Shown here: piece after piece, positions 1 to 8,859 of the stretch | Layout of the letters: the number at the start of each line of letters is the position of its first letter | How positions within the stretch are numbered: the first letter of the stretch is position 1 | NCBI RefSeq assembly: GCF_038443705.2 | Contig: NZ_CP151767.2 | Location: 1,674,001 to 1,738,000, forward strand | DNA from: Yoonia sp. SS1-5 | GTDB lineage: Bacteria > Pseudomonadota > Alphaproteobacteria > Rhodobacterales > Rhodobacteraceae | DNA: 64,000 nucleotides | Reading direction: 5' to 3' | The notes under the pieces: generated by a model | Told to the model about the DNA's origin: nothing | Databases searched by the model: none | Seen by the model: the letters and a program-made list of their open reading frames with translations, nothing else | Program-made: the position numbers and the translations under genes

Positions 1-11
1 AATCCAGTCGG

Positions 12-2450
12 TCATTCCGCGGCCTCCAATGTCAGGTTTGCAATCGGTTGATAGGTCTCTGCCTTGCGGACATGTTCGGCCCATGGATCAACGCGGTAGA
101 CGCTTTGCGACAGCTCGAACCGGTCCACCAACGCCTGACGGATGGTCAGGTCTTCGATCTGTTCCTTGACCCATTCCAGCCCGACCTTGCCGATCCATTT
201 ATAGATGCGGTCCAGATATTTGGCGTTTTCGCGGTAGGCCTGCGTGACGGCCTTGATCACGTCGATGGATTCATCCTCGGTCGCGACCTGGATCAGGAAT
301 TCGGTTTCCTTCACATCCATGCCAGCGGCACCACCAATGCTGATCTGATAGCCGCTATCGACACAGACAACGCCGATATCCTTGCAGGTGGCCTCGGCGC
401 AGTTGCGGGGGCAACCCGACACCCCCAGCTTCAGCTTATGCGGCGTCCATGACCCGTGCAGGGTCTTTTCCAGCTTGATGCCAAGGCCCGTACTGTCCTG
501 TGTGCCAAACCGGCAATGATCGGTGCCGACGCATGTTTTAACCGTGCGCAACCCCTTGGAATAGGCATAGCCAGACACCATGCCCGCATCGTTCAGATCC
601 TTCCAGATGTTCGGCAGGTCCTCGCCCTTTACCCCCAACAGATCAATACGCTGGCCACCGGTCACCTTCACGGTCGGGACCATGTATTTATCGGCCGCAT
701 CCGCAATCGCGCGCAGCTCATCGGGGGTTGTTATGCCACCCCACATGCGCGGTACGACGCTAAAGGTGCCGTCCTTCTGGATATTGGCGTGCTTGCGTTC
801 ATTGATGAACCGCGACTGGGGATCATCGGCATATTCCAGCGGCCAATCCGCAAGCAGATAGAAATTCAGGGCAGGCCGGCAGACATGGCACCCGCAGGAT
901 GTCTTCCATCCGCATTCCTGCCAGACGGCAGGCATGGATTTCAGCGCGCGCGATTTGATCAAGCGGCGGACGTCTTCATGGGTCATATCCGTGCAACCAC
1001 AAATCGACTGCGCCGCCGGAATAACAAAATCATCACCCAAGGTTACCGCCAGAACCTGTTCAACCAGCCCTGTGCAGGTCCCGCAAGATCCAGACGCCTT
1101 GGTGACTGCCCGAACCGCACCCAGATCAGTTGCGCCATCGGCAATCGCGTCTTCAATCTGACCTTTACAAATGCCGTTGCAGCCGCAGATTTCCGCATCA
1201 CGCGGTAAGGCTGCAACGGCTGCTAACGGGTCCATGGGGGTGCCCCCCTGATAGGCCGGACCAAAGATCAACGTATCGCGCATTTCCGAGATATCGGTCT
1301 TGTCGCGGATCAGGCCAAAGAACCAGTTGCTGTCAGCCGTGTCGCCATACATGACAGCCCCGATAACAACGTCCTTTTCGATCACCAGACGGCGATAGAC
1401 CCCACGGGCAGGATCGCGAAAGACGATATCCTCGCGCCCCTCGGCATCCGCAAAATCACCCGCACTGAACAGATCACAGCCGGTGACTTTCAGCTTGGTC
1501 GACAATTCCTTTTGAACAAATGTCGCCTCTTGCTGCATCAGCGTCTTTGCCGCCACCGTGGCCTGATCATAGAGCGGGGCAACAAGGCCAAAGATCGCGC
1601 GATCATGTTCAACACATTCGCCGACGGCCAGAATATCGGGATCAGAGGTGACCATCTGATCGTCCACATGAATGCCCTTGCCCACGGCAAGCCCACAATC
1701 CTGCGCGAGTTTTACATTCGGGCGAATGCCCACAGCCATCACCAGCAAATCACAGGGCAGTTCAGTGCCGTCATCCAAAAGCAGTGCCTTGACCTGCCCG
1801 TTTTCGCCCAGAATTTCCTTGGAATTGGCCTGACATCTGACTGTGATGCCCTTGTCGATCAACGCCTTGCGCAGCAGATATCCGGCCGCCTCGTCCAGCT
1901 GGCGTTCCATCAAATGGCCCATGATATGCACGACAGTGACATCAACACCGCGGGCGGCCATGCCTGCCGCTGCTTCCAACCCCAGCAGGCCGCCACCGAT
2001 GACAACAACCTTGTTGTCAGGGCCAAGCGCCATCATCTGCTGGGTGTCTTCCAGATCGCGATAGGCGATCACCCCTTCCAGATCATGCCCCGGCAGGGGG
2101 ATCATGAACGGGTTTGACCCGGTACCAAACAGCAATTTGTCATAAGACAGCACGTCGCCATTTTCGGCCGTGACCGTTTTGGCCACGGGATCAATCTTGG
2201 CAATCCGCTCGCCAAAGCGGCAGGTCACGCCGTTTGCGTCATACCATTCAGCGTCATGGGTGATGATCTCTTGATATGTCTTGTCACCGGCCAAGACGGG
2301 GGACAGCATGATCCGGTTGTAATTGCCGCGCGGTTCGGCGTTGAACAGGGTGACGTCATAATCGGCATCCGCCTCGAACAGATGTTCCAGCGCCCGCCCC
2401 GTGGCCATCCCTGCCCCAATGACGATCAGTTTCTGGGTCATTGCATTCAC
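12..2450 (-). CDS. nirB: NAD(P)H-dependent nitrite reductase, large subunit
   Basis: 812 aa, the full length of assimilatory NirB, which reduces nitrite to ammonium in the cytoplasm with siroheme. An FAD-binding GxGxxG motif opens the protein (IGAGMATG), and an NAD-binding one (VIGGGLLG) lies near residue 150. A BFD-like [2Fe-2S] region follows from about residue 421 (CGCNGIC, then SCGCHVC further on). The siroheme/[4Fe-4S] cysteines are in CVGTDHC (about residues 640-646) and SGCPRNC (about 679-683). The ATG overlaps the stop of the upstream ATPase gene by 4 bp (ATGA); a second in-frame ATG at 2441 is possible. It is the last complete gene of the nas operon in view; nirD would be expected just left of position 12. 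Confidence 0.96.
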   Translation of the reverse strand: MNAMTQKLIVIGAGMATGRALEHLFEADADYDVTLFNAEPRGNYNRIMLSPVLAGDKTYQEIITHDAEWYDANGVTCRFGERIAKIDPVAKTVTAENGDVLSYDKLLFGTGSNPFMIPLPGHDLEGVIAYRDLEDTQQMMALGPDNKVVVIGGGLLGLEAAAGMAARGVDVTVVHIMGHLMERQLDEAAGYLLRKALIDKGITVRCQANSKEILGENGQVKALLLDDGTELPCDLLVMAVGIRPNVKLAQDCGLAVGKGIHVDDQMVTSDPDILAVGECVEHDRAIFGLVAPLYDQATVAAKTLMQQEATFVQKELSTKLKVTGCDLFSAGDFADAEGREDIVFRDPARGVYRRLVIEKDVVIGAVMYGDTADSNWFFGLIRDKTDISEMRDTLIFGPAYQGGTPMDPLAAVAALPRDAEICGCNGICKGQIEDAIADGATDLGAVRAVTKASGSCGTCTGLVEQVLAVTLGDDFVIPAAQSICGCTDMTHEDVRRLIKSRALKSMPAVWQECGWKTSCGCHVCRPALNFYLLADWPLEYADDPQSRFINERKHANIQKDGTFSVVPRMWGGITTPDELRAIADAADKYMVPTVKVTGGQRIDLLGVKGEDLPNIWKDLNDAGMVSGYAYSKGLRTVKTCVGTDHCRFGTQDSTGLGIKLEKTLHGSWTPHKLKLGVSGCPRNCAEATCKDIGVVCVDSGYQISIGGAAGMDVKETEFLIQVATEDESIDVIKAVTQAYRENAKYLDRIYKWIGKVGLEWVKEQIEDLTIRQALVDRFELSQSVYRVDPWAEHVRKAETYQPIANLTLEAAE

Positions 2451-4132
2451 TCCGCGGCTATTGCTGTGGGTTTTGGCTTGGGTGTCGCGCCATGTTCGTA
2501 TTCCTCCAGGAAATCGAGCACTTCCTGCCGGTATGCGTAGTAATCAGGATGCTCCAGCAGGGCCTTGCGGGTCCGTGGCCGTGGCAGGTCGACATTGGTG
2601 ATCTTGCCGATGGTTGCCTGGGGGCCGTTGGTCATCATCACGACGCGATCAGCAAGCAAGATCGCTTCATCCACATCATGGGTCACGCAAATCGCGGTCA
2701 CCTTGGTGCGTGACCAGACCTCCATCAGGACTTCCTGCAGCTCCCAGCGGGTCAGACTGTCGAGCATGCCAAAAGGCTCATCCAGCAGCAGCAATTTGGG
2801 CGACAGCGCAAAGGCGCGGGCGATGCCAACGCGCTGTTTCATACCGTTGGACAGGTCCGCAGCACCCTTGTTCATGCTGTCAGCAAGGCCAACCCGTTCG
2901 AGGTAGTATTCAACAACATCCTGCCGTTCGGCCAGGCTGGCCCGCGGGTAGACCTTGTCAACACCGATGGCCACGTTTTCCTTTGCCGTCAGCCATGGAA
3001 ACAGGTTGGGCGACTGAAACACGACAGCACGTTCCGGGTCGGCGCCTTCGACGTGACGCCCATCCAGCTTGATCGCCCCCTTGCTGATTTCGTTCAGGCC
3101 TGCGGCCATGGTCAGCACGGTTGATTTGCCGCAACCGGAATGGCCGATCAGGCTGATAAACTCGCCCTTGTTGACCTTGAGGTCGAAATTTTCGACAACC
3201 GTCAGCGGGCCTTTCGGAGTTGGATAAACCTTGTCGAGTTGAGAGAAATCCAGAAAGCGGTTTTCGATCATCCCTTCCTGCGATTTGGCGACGGCTGCAG
3301 GCACCCCATGGATCGGGGTCACATCGGGCAGTTGCCGTGTGCCTTCAACCTTGGCTTCGATCCCCACATCCATCAGATAGCGGGTTACATCGGCGCGCAG
3401 ACGTTTAAAGGTCTCATCGTGGTTCATCGCGATCCGATCGCGCGGACGGGGGATGCTGACCTTGAATTCTTCGCCCAACGTCCCGTCGGGGTTCAACGCG
3501 ATGATCCGATCCGCAAGGATGATGGCCTCGTCTACGTCATTGGTAATCAGGACGCAGGTCTTCTTGTCCGCTTCCCAGATATGTTCAATCTCATCGGCCA
3601 GATTGGCGCGGGTCAGCGCGTCAAGGGCGGATAGCGGCTCATCCAGCAACAGCACTTGCGGGTTCATGGCAAGGGCACGGGCCACATTGACGCGTTGGCG
3701 CATTCCACCTGACAGCTCGGCCGGGCGCCGGGTGGCCGCATGGCTGAGACCCACCATCTTGACGTAATGCGCGACCTTCTCGGCCCGTTCTGCCTTGGTC
3801 AGCTTCGGGAATACCGTATCCACCGCCAGCCCGACATTGCCGCTAACCGTCAGCCACGGCATCAAAGAATAACTTTGGAAAATCACCCCGCGCTCTGGCC
3901 CCGGCCCCATGATGGGGGCGCCCTTGAACGTCGCCCTGCCCGTGGTCGGATGGTCCAGACCGGCCAGCATGTTGATCAGGGTCGTCTTTCCGGTGCCGGA
4001 AAAACCCAGAAGGACAAGGAACTCCCCTTCCGCGACTTCAAGGTCGATATCCTTGAGGACAGCGGTGGCATGGATCCCCTCACCAAAGCTTTTTGAGACA
4101 TTTTCAAGTTTCAGGATGCTCATGCCGCTCAC
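2447..4132 (-). CDS. Nitrate ABC transporter, fused double ATPase (NrtC/NrtD type)
   Basis: 561 aa with two complete ABC ATPase domains in one chain. Domain 1 has Walker A GFSGTGKTT (about residue 45) and signature LSGGMRQR; domain 2 has Walker A GHSGCGKST (about residue 332) and signature LSNGMKQR, and is followed by a short NrtD-like tail. In cyanobacteria NrtC and NrtD are separate proteins, and NrtC carries an NrtA-like C-terminal domain; here that regulatory domain is absent and the two ATPases are joined. It overlaps the nrtB stop by 4 bp and the nirB start by 4 bp, so translation is probably coupled. It would energise nitrate uptake with NrtB and NrtA. Confidence 0.93.
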   Translation of the reverse strand: MSGMSILKLENVSKSFGEGIHATAVLKDIDLEVAEGEFLVLLGFSGTGKTTLINMLAGLDHPTTGRATFKGAPIMGPGPERGVIFQSYSLMPWLTVSGNVGLAVDTVFPKLTKAERAEKVAHYVKMVGLSHAATRRPAELSGGMRQRVNVARALAMNPQVLLLDEPLSALDALTRANLADEIEHIWEADKKTCVLITNDVDEAIILADRIIALNPDGTLGEEFKVSIPRPRDRIAMNHDETFKRLRADVTRYLMDVGIEAKVEGTRQLPDVTPIHGVPAAVAKSQEGMIENRFLDFSQLDKVYPTPKGPLTVVENFDLKVNKGEFISLIGHSGCGKSTVLTMAAGLNEISKGAIKLDGRHVEGADPERAVVFQSPNLFPWLTAKENVAIGVDKVYPRASLAERQDVVEYYLERVGLADSMNKGAADLSNGMKQRVGIARAFALSPKLLLLDEPFGMLDSLTRWELQEVLMEVWSRTKVTAICVTHDVDEAILLADRVVMMTNGPQATIGKITNVDLPRPRTRKALLEHPDYYAYRQEVLDFLEEYEHGATPKPKPTAIAAE

Positions 4133-5199
4133 CGGTTATTCGTGAAGGTGAAAAGGGATTGGAGCGTGAACATGATCCGATCCAGCATGAACCCGATGAT
4201 GCCGATGGTCAGCACCGCGACCATGATCCGGGCCAGCGATTGGGAGGATCCATTCTGAAACTCATCCCAGACGAATTTGCCCAAGCCGGGGTTCTGTGCC
4301 AGCATTTCGGCGGCGATCAAGACCATCCAGCCGACGCCCAGCGACAGGCGTAAGCCCGTGAAGATCAACGGCAATGCAGATGGCAAGACCAGCTTTGTGA
4401 TCTTGGTGTAGGTGTTCATTTTCAGGACTTTGGAGACATTGACCAAGTCCTTGTCGATACTTGCGACGCCAAGGGCCGTGTTGATCAACGTCGGCCATAG
4501 CGAACACAGCGTCACCGTGATCGCGGATACAAGGAAGGATTTGGCGAAGAACCCGTCATTGGCGTAGGTCGCCGAGACGATCATGGTCACAATGGGCAGC
4601 CATGCCAGAGGGGACACAGGCTTGAAGATCTGGATCAGCGGGTTCAAGGCGGCATTGGCAGTTGCGCTGAGCCCCGCCATGATGCCAAGCGGGATGGCAA
4701 CAATAGAGGCGATCAGGAAACCAAAGAAGACGGTTTTGATGCTGGTCCAGATTTGGTCGTAATAGGTCGGTTTGCCGGTATAGACCCGGTCGCGCACCTT
4801 GTCCGGTTCGCCATTGGCGATGTGTTCGGCATTGCGGGTCTCCTGACGGTCGTAGAATGATGCCTCTTTGTCGGCTTCGCGCTGCGCATCAGCGTGCAGG
4901 GTTCCAACCTGTTCCCAAACCTGCAAGGGGCCGGGGATCGCCCCCAACGAGGTCTGGACCTTGGGCGCAAGGGTCCCCCAGGCGATCAGGAAAAGGCCAA
5001 TGGCAAAAAGCGGGATACCAAGAAGCCGCCAGATTTCAGCCGCCTGCGCCTTGGGGTTGTCTCCCGCAATAGCCTTGAGAATTGGCGTCAGCCACGCCAG
5101 GCCAAGCACCTGAAACCAGGCATCAGCCTTGTTGATCCGGGTGAAACGGCGCGCCCGGCGGGCTTCGGTATCGAGGGTGTCGGGGTCGATGGCGGTCAT
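4129..5199 (-). CDS. nrtB: Nitrate ABC transporter permease
   Basis: 356 aa inner membrane protein. It has an N-terminal membrane segment (about residues 60-80), a roughly 90-residue hydrophilic stretch unusual for short NrtB proteins, and then a binding-protein-dependent permease domain. The EAA-type loop around AAEMLAQNPGLGKFVWDEF contacts the ATPase. A clear ribosome binding site (AGGAG) lies 7 bases before the ATG. It sits between nrtA and the double ATPase gene, with a palindrome-rich 81 bp spacer on the nrtA side. Confidence 0.93.
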   Translation of the reverse strand: MTAIDPDTLDTEARRARRFTRINKADAWFQVLGLAWLTPILKAIAGDNPKAQAAEIWRLLGIPLFAIGLFLIAWGTLAPKVQTSLGAIPGPLQVWEQVGTLHADAQREADKEASFYDRQETRNAEHIANGEPDKVRDRVYTGKPTYYDQIWTSIKTVFFGFLIASIVAIPLGIMAGLSATANAALNPLIQIFKPVSPLAWLPIVTMIVSATYANDGFFAKSFLVSAITVTLCSLWPTLINTALGVASIDKDLVNVSKVLKMNTYTKITKLVLPSALPLIFTGLRLSLGVGWMVLIAAEMLAQNPGLGKFVWDEFQNGSSQSLARIMVAVLTIGIIGFMLDRIMFTLQSLFTFTNNR

Positions 5200-5222
5200 C
5201 GCAAGCTCCTGATTTTCAACGG

Positions 5223-5281
5223 GGATGGGTTGAAACCCATCCTACGATGTCGCGACGCCGTAGGATGGATCTTGATCCATC
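5223..5281. repeat. Cluster of three adjacent palindromes between nrtA and nrtB
   Basis: Three inverted repeats abut one another: GGATGGGTT/AACCCATCC at 5223-5242, CCTACG/CGTAGG at 5241-5264, and GATGGATC/GATCCATC at 5264-5281 (running into the nrtA stop codon). Half-sites recur (GTAGGATGG, and GGATGGGTT against GGATGGAT), as in REP/BIME-like intergenic elements. It fills nearly the whole nrtA-nrtB spacer. It could protect the nrtA 3' end so that the binding protein is made in excess, a common role for hairpins after periplasmic binding protein genes; that role is inference. Confidence 0.7.
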
Positions 5282-6651
5282 TAGCCTTGGATTTCGCTTC
5301 CTACGATTGTCTGCGATCCCTTCAGGCCAATTGGCAGACTGTCGAGATATGCATTTGGCTGACGTCCGTCATAGGGGATGCCGTCAATGATATCGGCCGC
5401 TGGTGTCGGCGCCTTGAACCCGTCGCTATCCCAGGGAAAATCGGCCTCGTTCGCGAACCCCTCGTCAACCAGCATCCGCGCTGCTTCAAGATAGATGTCC
5501 GGACGATAGACATCCCGCGCAGTCTCGAAAAACCACTCATCGGACTTGGCCTCGGGGATTTGGCCCCAACGACGCATCTGCGTCAGATACCAGATCGCAT
5601 CGGAATAGAACGGATATGTGGCGTTGTACCGAAAGAATACGTTAAAGTCCGGCGCCGGACGCACATCGCCCTTCTCAAATTCGAAAAAGCCGGTCATCGA
5701 ATTTGCAATGACATCATAATCGGCACCGACATATTCCGAGCGGGCCAGGATCTCGACGGCCTCAGGACGATTGGCGTTGTCATTTTCATCCAGCCAGATG
5801 GCCGCCCGGATCAAGGCCTTTGTCAGGGCAATGGTGGTGTTGGGGTTCTCTTCGGCAAATTCCTTGGTGATCCCGAAGACTTTCTCGGGGTTATTCTTCC
5901 ACATGTCGTAATCCGTGATGACCGGCACGCCGATGCCCTTGAACACGGCCTGCTGGTTCCATGGCTCGCCCACGGCATAGCCGTAGATCGTGCCAGCCTC
6001 CATCGTGGCAGGCATTTGTGGTGGGGGGGTGACAGATAGCAGAACATCAGCCCCGATCTGGCCCGAGATATCCTGTGGAGAATAATAACCCGGCTCCAGC
6101 CCGCCTGCTGCCAGCCAATAGCGGATTTCGTAATTGTGGGTGGATACAGGGAAAACCATGCCCATGTTAAAGGGCTCGCCCCGGTCATTGTAATCCTCGA
6201 CCACAGGCGCCAGCGCGCTTGCGCTGATCGGGTGTTGCGGGCGTCCGTCATCCATCAGGGGAACGTTCGGCTTCATCTGATCCCAGATTTCGTTCGACAC
6301 CGTGATGCCGTTACCGTTCAAATCCATTGAGAACGGGGTAATGATATGCGCCTCAGTGCCGTAGCCGATTGTGGCCGCAAGCGGCTGACCCGCCAACATA
6401 TGCGCGCCATCCAGCTGACCACCGATCACACCATCCAAAAGCACCTTCCAGTTGGCCTGCGCCTCAAGCGTGACAAACAGCCCCTCATCTTCAAAATACC
6501 CGTTCTCATACGCAACGGCGAGCGGCGCCATATCGGTCAGCTTAATGAAGCCGAATGTCAGATCCTCTTTTTCCAGATCAAGTGTCTGGGCCATGGCAGG
6601 CGCGCCCATCAGGAAAGTGGTCGCAAGCGCCCAATGCAGTGTCTTGGTCAT
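5281..6651 (-). CDS. nrtA: Nitrate ABC transporter, periplasmic substrate-binding protein
   Basis: 456 aa of the NrtA/CmpA family. An N-terminal signal peptide of about 21 residues ends at the AMAQ region, so the protein is periplasmic. Family features are visible: the [18 protein letters not shown] opening, [13 protein letters not shown], and [13 protein letters not shown] in the second lobe. It binds nitrate (possibly nitrite) and delivers it to NrtB. A good ribosome binding site (AAGGA) lies 7 bases before the ATG. This is the first structural gene after the ANTAR-controlled leader at 6687-6769, so expression of the whole nas operon should depend on antitermination there. Confidence 0.93.
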   Translation of the reverse strand: MTKTLHWALATTFLMGAPAMAQTLDLEKEDLTFGFIKLTDMAPLAVAYENGYFEDEGLFVTLEAQANWKVLLDGVIGGQLDGAHMLAGQPLAATIGYGTEAHIITPFSMDLNGNGITVSNEIWDQMKPNVPLMDDGRPQHPISASALAPVVEDYNDRGEPFNMGMVFPVSTHNYEIRYWLAAGGLEPGYYSPQDISGQIGADVLLSVTPPPQMPATMEAGTIYGYAVGEPWNQQAVFKGIGVPVITDYDMWKNNPEKVFGITKEFAEENPNTTIALTKALIRAAIWLDENDNANRPEAVEILARSEYVGADYDVIANSMTGFFEFEKGDVRPAPDFNVFFRYNATYPFYSDAIWYLTQMRRWGQIPEAKSDEWFFETARDVYRPDIYLEAARMLVDEGFANEADFPWDSDGFKAPTPAADIIDGIPYDGRQPNAYLDSLPIGLKGSQTIVGSEIQG

Positions 6652-6681
6652 TTCTTGTTCCTTTGCGTCGGTTCGGAAAAC

Positions 6682-6740
6682 AAAAAAAGCTGCTCGACTA
6701 AACCATGCGGGAGGGAGGGCATGATCCGGTCGAGCAGCTT
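6682..6740 (-). terminator. Regulated Rho-independent terminator in the nas leader
   Basis: Read on the minus strand, AAGCTGCTCGAC (6740-6729) pairs perfectly with GTCGAGCAGCTT (6698-6687), a 12 bp stem with a 30 nt loop, followed directly by a run of T (6688-6682) and then GTTTT. It lies 31 bases upstream of the nrtA ATG, so it would end transcription before the operon unless prevented. Its 5' arm overlaps hairpin P2 of the ANTAR target. Confidence 0.92.
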
Positions 6741-6769
6741 TGCTCTTTGCGTATCTTCGACATCGAAGA
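6732..6769 (-). promoter_or_regulatory. ANTAR two-hairpin RNA target (NasT antitermination site)
   Basis: On the minus strand two small hairpins are separated by 8 nt. P1 (6769-6754) has a 5 bp stem TCTTC/GAAGA with hexaloop GATGTC. P2 (6745-6732) has stem GAGC/GCTC with hexaloop AAAGCT, matching the known ANTAR loop rule of A at position 1 and G at position 4; P1 keeps only the G at 4. P2 shares bases with the 5' arm of the terminator, so P2 and the terminator cannot coexist. This is the known mechanism by which ANTAR proteins such as NasR/NasT bind RNA and relieve termination. The cognate NasT is encoded 1.3 kb upstream. Confidence 0.85.
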
Positions 6770-6852
6770 CATGAGAGAGAGGCATCATCGCCCCGCTTGG
6801 ACCTAAGTTGCCACAGGATTTTTGGCGGACCATCCCTTTCGTTGCTGCGATT

Positions 6853-6880
6853 GCAAAAACACCGCTGCGATGCAGCATTT
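6853..6880 (-). terminator. Weak hairpin after nasS
   Basis: Just past the nasS stop the minus strand reads GCTGC-ATC-GCAGC (6876-6864) followed by GGTGTTTTT. The stem is only 5 bp and the T run is offset by four bases, so this could be a weak terminator separating nasS from the nrtA leader. A promoter for nrtA would have to lie in the same 130 bp. Confidence 0.35.
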
Positions 6881-6894
6881 TGCCTATTTTTTGA

Positions 6895-8049
6895 TCACTC
6901 AGGCGTGTCAAAGTCGAAAGTCGCGCCATTGAAAAACGCATCAGGGCCCAGAATCATATGTCCCTTGGTCGATGCGACTGCCGTTGGATACCGCATCGCC
7001 CCTTCCAATTTGGCCGACGCACCGGGCATATCCACACCTGACGGCCCCAGATATGTCCGAAAAAGATCGCTGCGAAAGCTGCCAGTGCTCTGGGCCGCTG
7101 CCGCGCCCAATTGCGTCCCGATCCACGCAGCCTGACTGCGCCACGGAAAATTCGCGGCACCTGCATGAAACCGCAGGAAATGCGGTGTCTGCACCGGCGC
7201 GGCACCCAGACGTGTCACGATCTGCCCCCGGATCGCGTGATCAATGACATGACCGGGGAGGTCCAGATGCTCGCTTCGTGCAAGGATTTCCGTCGCCAGG
7301 GCGTGGTTGTCGGGACGGTCCAGCCATTTTGCGGCCCGATAAACGGCGCGCATGACCGCACCACATGTCTGCGGGTTATTGGTGACCCAGTCCCGGCGCG
7401 CGCCCAGCACCTTTTCGGGGGCAAATTCCCAGATGGCACACATGGGCAGGATCAGCTCGCCCACCTCGCCGGCAACCGCCATCGACCCCCATGGCTCACC
7501 CACGCAAAATACATCCAGCTCGCCCGCGGCCATGGTCTCGGCCATCAGGGGCGGCGGCGTTGTAATGATCTCGTAGCAACCGGGCGTATATGCCGGGTCG
7601 GCCCGCATCCAATATTCAAACAACAGCCGGTGCATCGAAAATGGGAAAGGTATGCCCACCCGCAACGGGGCGTCGGCTGCCTTTAACAGGGCAGAGGCGG
7701 TCCCGCGCGGGTCTTGAAAGGCACCGTCCCATCCTTGCGCCCGCATCCCGTCGGCCAAGGCATTCGACACCCCGACAATGTTGCCGTTGACCGACAGCAC
7801 CATCAGCGCATCAATCGGGGCCGCCAACCCGCCCAGCCCCAATGACATCGCGACCGGCATCGGCGACAGCATATGCGCGACATCCAGATGCCCAAGCGCA
7901 AGCAGATCCCGCAGCGCCGACCAGGATGGCTGGCGCAACAGGTTAAGCCTGATCCCCTCATCCTCGGCAAACCGCAATTCGCGGGCGATGATCAGCGGCG
8001 CACTGTCAACAAGCGGCACATAACCGCAATTGATATGGTCGCGTGTCAT
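6895..8049 (-). CDS. nasS: Nitrate-sensing regulator NasS (cytoplasmic NrtA-like)
   Basis: 384 aa NrtA/CmpA-family protein. It shares features with the downstream transporter binding protein (GYVPLVDSAPL, LDVAHMLSPMP, FCVGEPWGSMA) but lacks a signal peptide: its first residues are MTRDHINCGY. That is typical of NasS, which holds the antiterminator NasT inactive when nitrate/nitrite is absent and releases it when the ligand binds. It overlaps nasT by 4 bp (8046-8049), which supports a stoichiometric partnership. Confidence 0.9.
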   Translation of the reverse strand: MTRDHINCGYVPLVDSAPLIIARELRFAEDEGIRLNLLRQPSWSALRDLLALGHLDVAHMLSPMPVAMSLGLGGLAAPIDALMVLSVNGNIVGVSNALADGMRAQGWDGAFQDPRGTASALLKAADAPLRVGIPFPFSMHRLLFEYWMRADPAYTPGCYEIITTPPPLMAETMAAGELDVFCVGEPWGSMAVAGEVGELILPMCAIWEFAPEKVLGARRDWVTNNPQTCGAVMRAVYRAAKWLDRPDNHALATEILARSEHLDLPGHVIDHAIRGQIVTRLGAAPVQTPHFLRFHAGAANFPWRSQAAWIGTQLGAAAAQSTGSFRSDLFRTYLGPSGVDMPGASAKLEGAMRYPTAVASTKGHMILGPDAFFNGATFDFDTPE

Positions 8050-8651
8050 CCCAAAAGCTCCGACGCGGTCACCAGCGCCTGTGCGACATCAATGACCTTG
8101 CGGCCCTGATCCATCGCCGTTTTTCGCAAAAGCTGATAGGCCTCATCCTCGCTGATCCCTTTGGCCCGCATCATGATGCCCTTGGCCCGGTCCAGCGTTT
8201 TGCGATCCTCCAGCGCCTGCTTGGCAGCATCCAGTTCCGAGCGCATCTGACTCATCATCTGGAACCGGGCAATCGCGGTCTCAAGCACCGGCTTGATGCG
8301 CGCCTTTTGCAATCCGCCGACCACATAGGCGCTGAGCCCGGCGGCAATAGCCGCTTTGGTCATTTCGTCATCAGACCGGTCAACAAACATGGCCACCGGA
8401 CGGCCGCGCGCATCAGAGGCGACGCTAAGCTGCTCAAGCGTATCCCGGCTTGGATGCGCCAGATCAATCAATACCAGATCGGGGTCGATCTCGGTCAGCC
8501 GCCGGGCCAGTGCCGTCGTTTCGGCAAGGACGGTGACATCAGACCAGCCGCCTTCATGCAGCGCGTCAATAATCTCGACCGCGCGGGTCCGGTCAGGCTC
8601 GACAACGACAATTTTGATCCGGCTATTCACCGCGCCGTTCTGAGCCTGCAT
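8046..8651 (-). CDS. nasT: ANTAR-domain response regulator/antiterminator NasT
   Basis: About 200 aa. The N-terminal half is a receiver-like domain (KIVVVEPDRTRAVEI, LVLIDLAHPSRDTLEQ). The C-terminal ANTAR domain is recognisable from ALEDRKTLDRAKGIMMRAKG and the helix after it. ANTAR proteins bind paired hexaloop hairpins in nascent RNA; the matching target is at 6732-6769. Start choice is uncertain: ATG 8651 is given, but ATG 8693 (weak AGG upstream) and GTG 8630, directly before NSRIKIVVVE, are also open. It is the first gene of the minus-strand cluster and diverges from the T6SS island. Confidence 0.9.
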   Translation of the reverse strand: MQAQNGAVNSRIKIVVVEPDRTRAVEIIDALHEGGWSDVTVLAETTALARRLTEIDPDLVLIDLAHPSRDTLEQLSVASDARGRPVAMFVDRSDDEMTKAAIAAGLSAYVVGGLQKARIKPVLETAIARFQMMSQMRSELDAAKQALEDRKTLDRAKGIMMRAKGISEDEAYQLLRKTAMDQGRKVIDVAQALVTASELLG

Positions 8652-8859
8652 GCGGGCGGACGAAAGGGCAAAGGCGGGGCCGCAACGTTGCATACCGGTT
8701 TTGCCTGTTTGTTAGGCAATTTCGGCAAGGCCTGCGTAGTGCACGACCATCATCAGGATCTGCCGGTCCGGCCCAATAATGTTGGCGCATACGACAAAAC
8801 TGTTTGGACAGCCCGGAAACGATGATATCCTGACAGTATTTGATAAAGGAGTTTGGCAA

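Noticed and set aside
4894..6039. 381-codon plus-strand open frame
   Set aside because: Antisense to nrtB and nrtA, both clear family members; the frame crosses their palindromic spacer.
6864..6885. Sigma-54 promoter upstream of the nas leader
   Set aside because: The minus strand has GGCAAAATGCTGC, but the GG-GC spacing is one base short of the required pattern.
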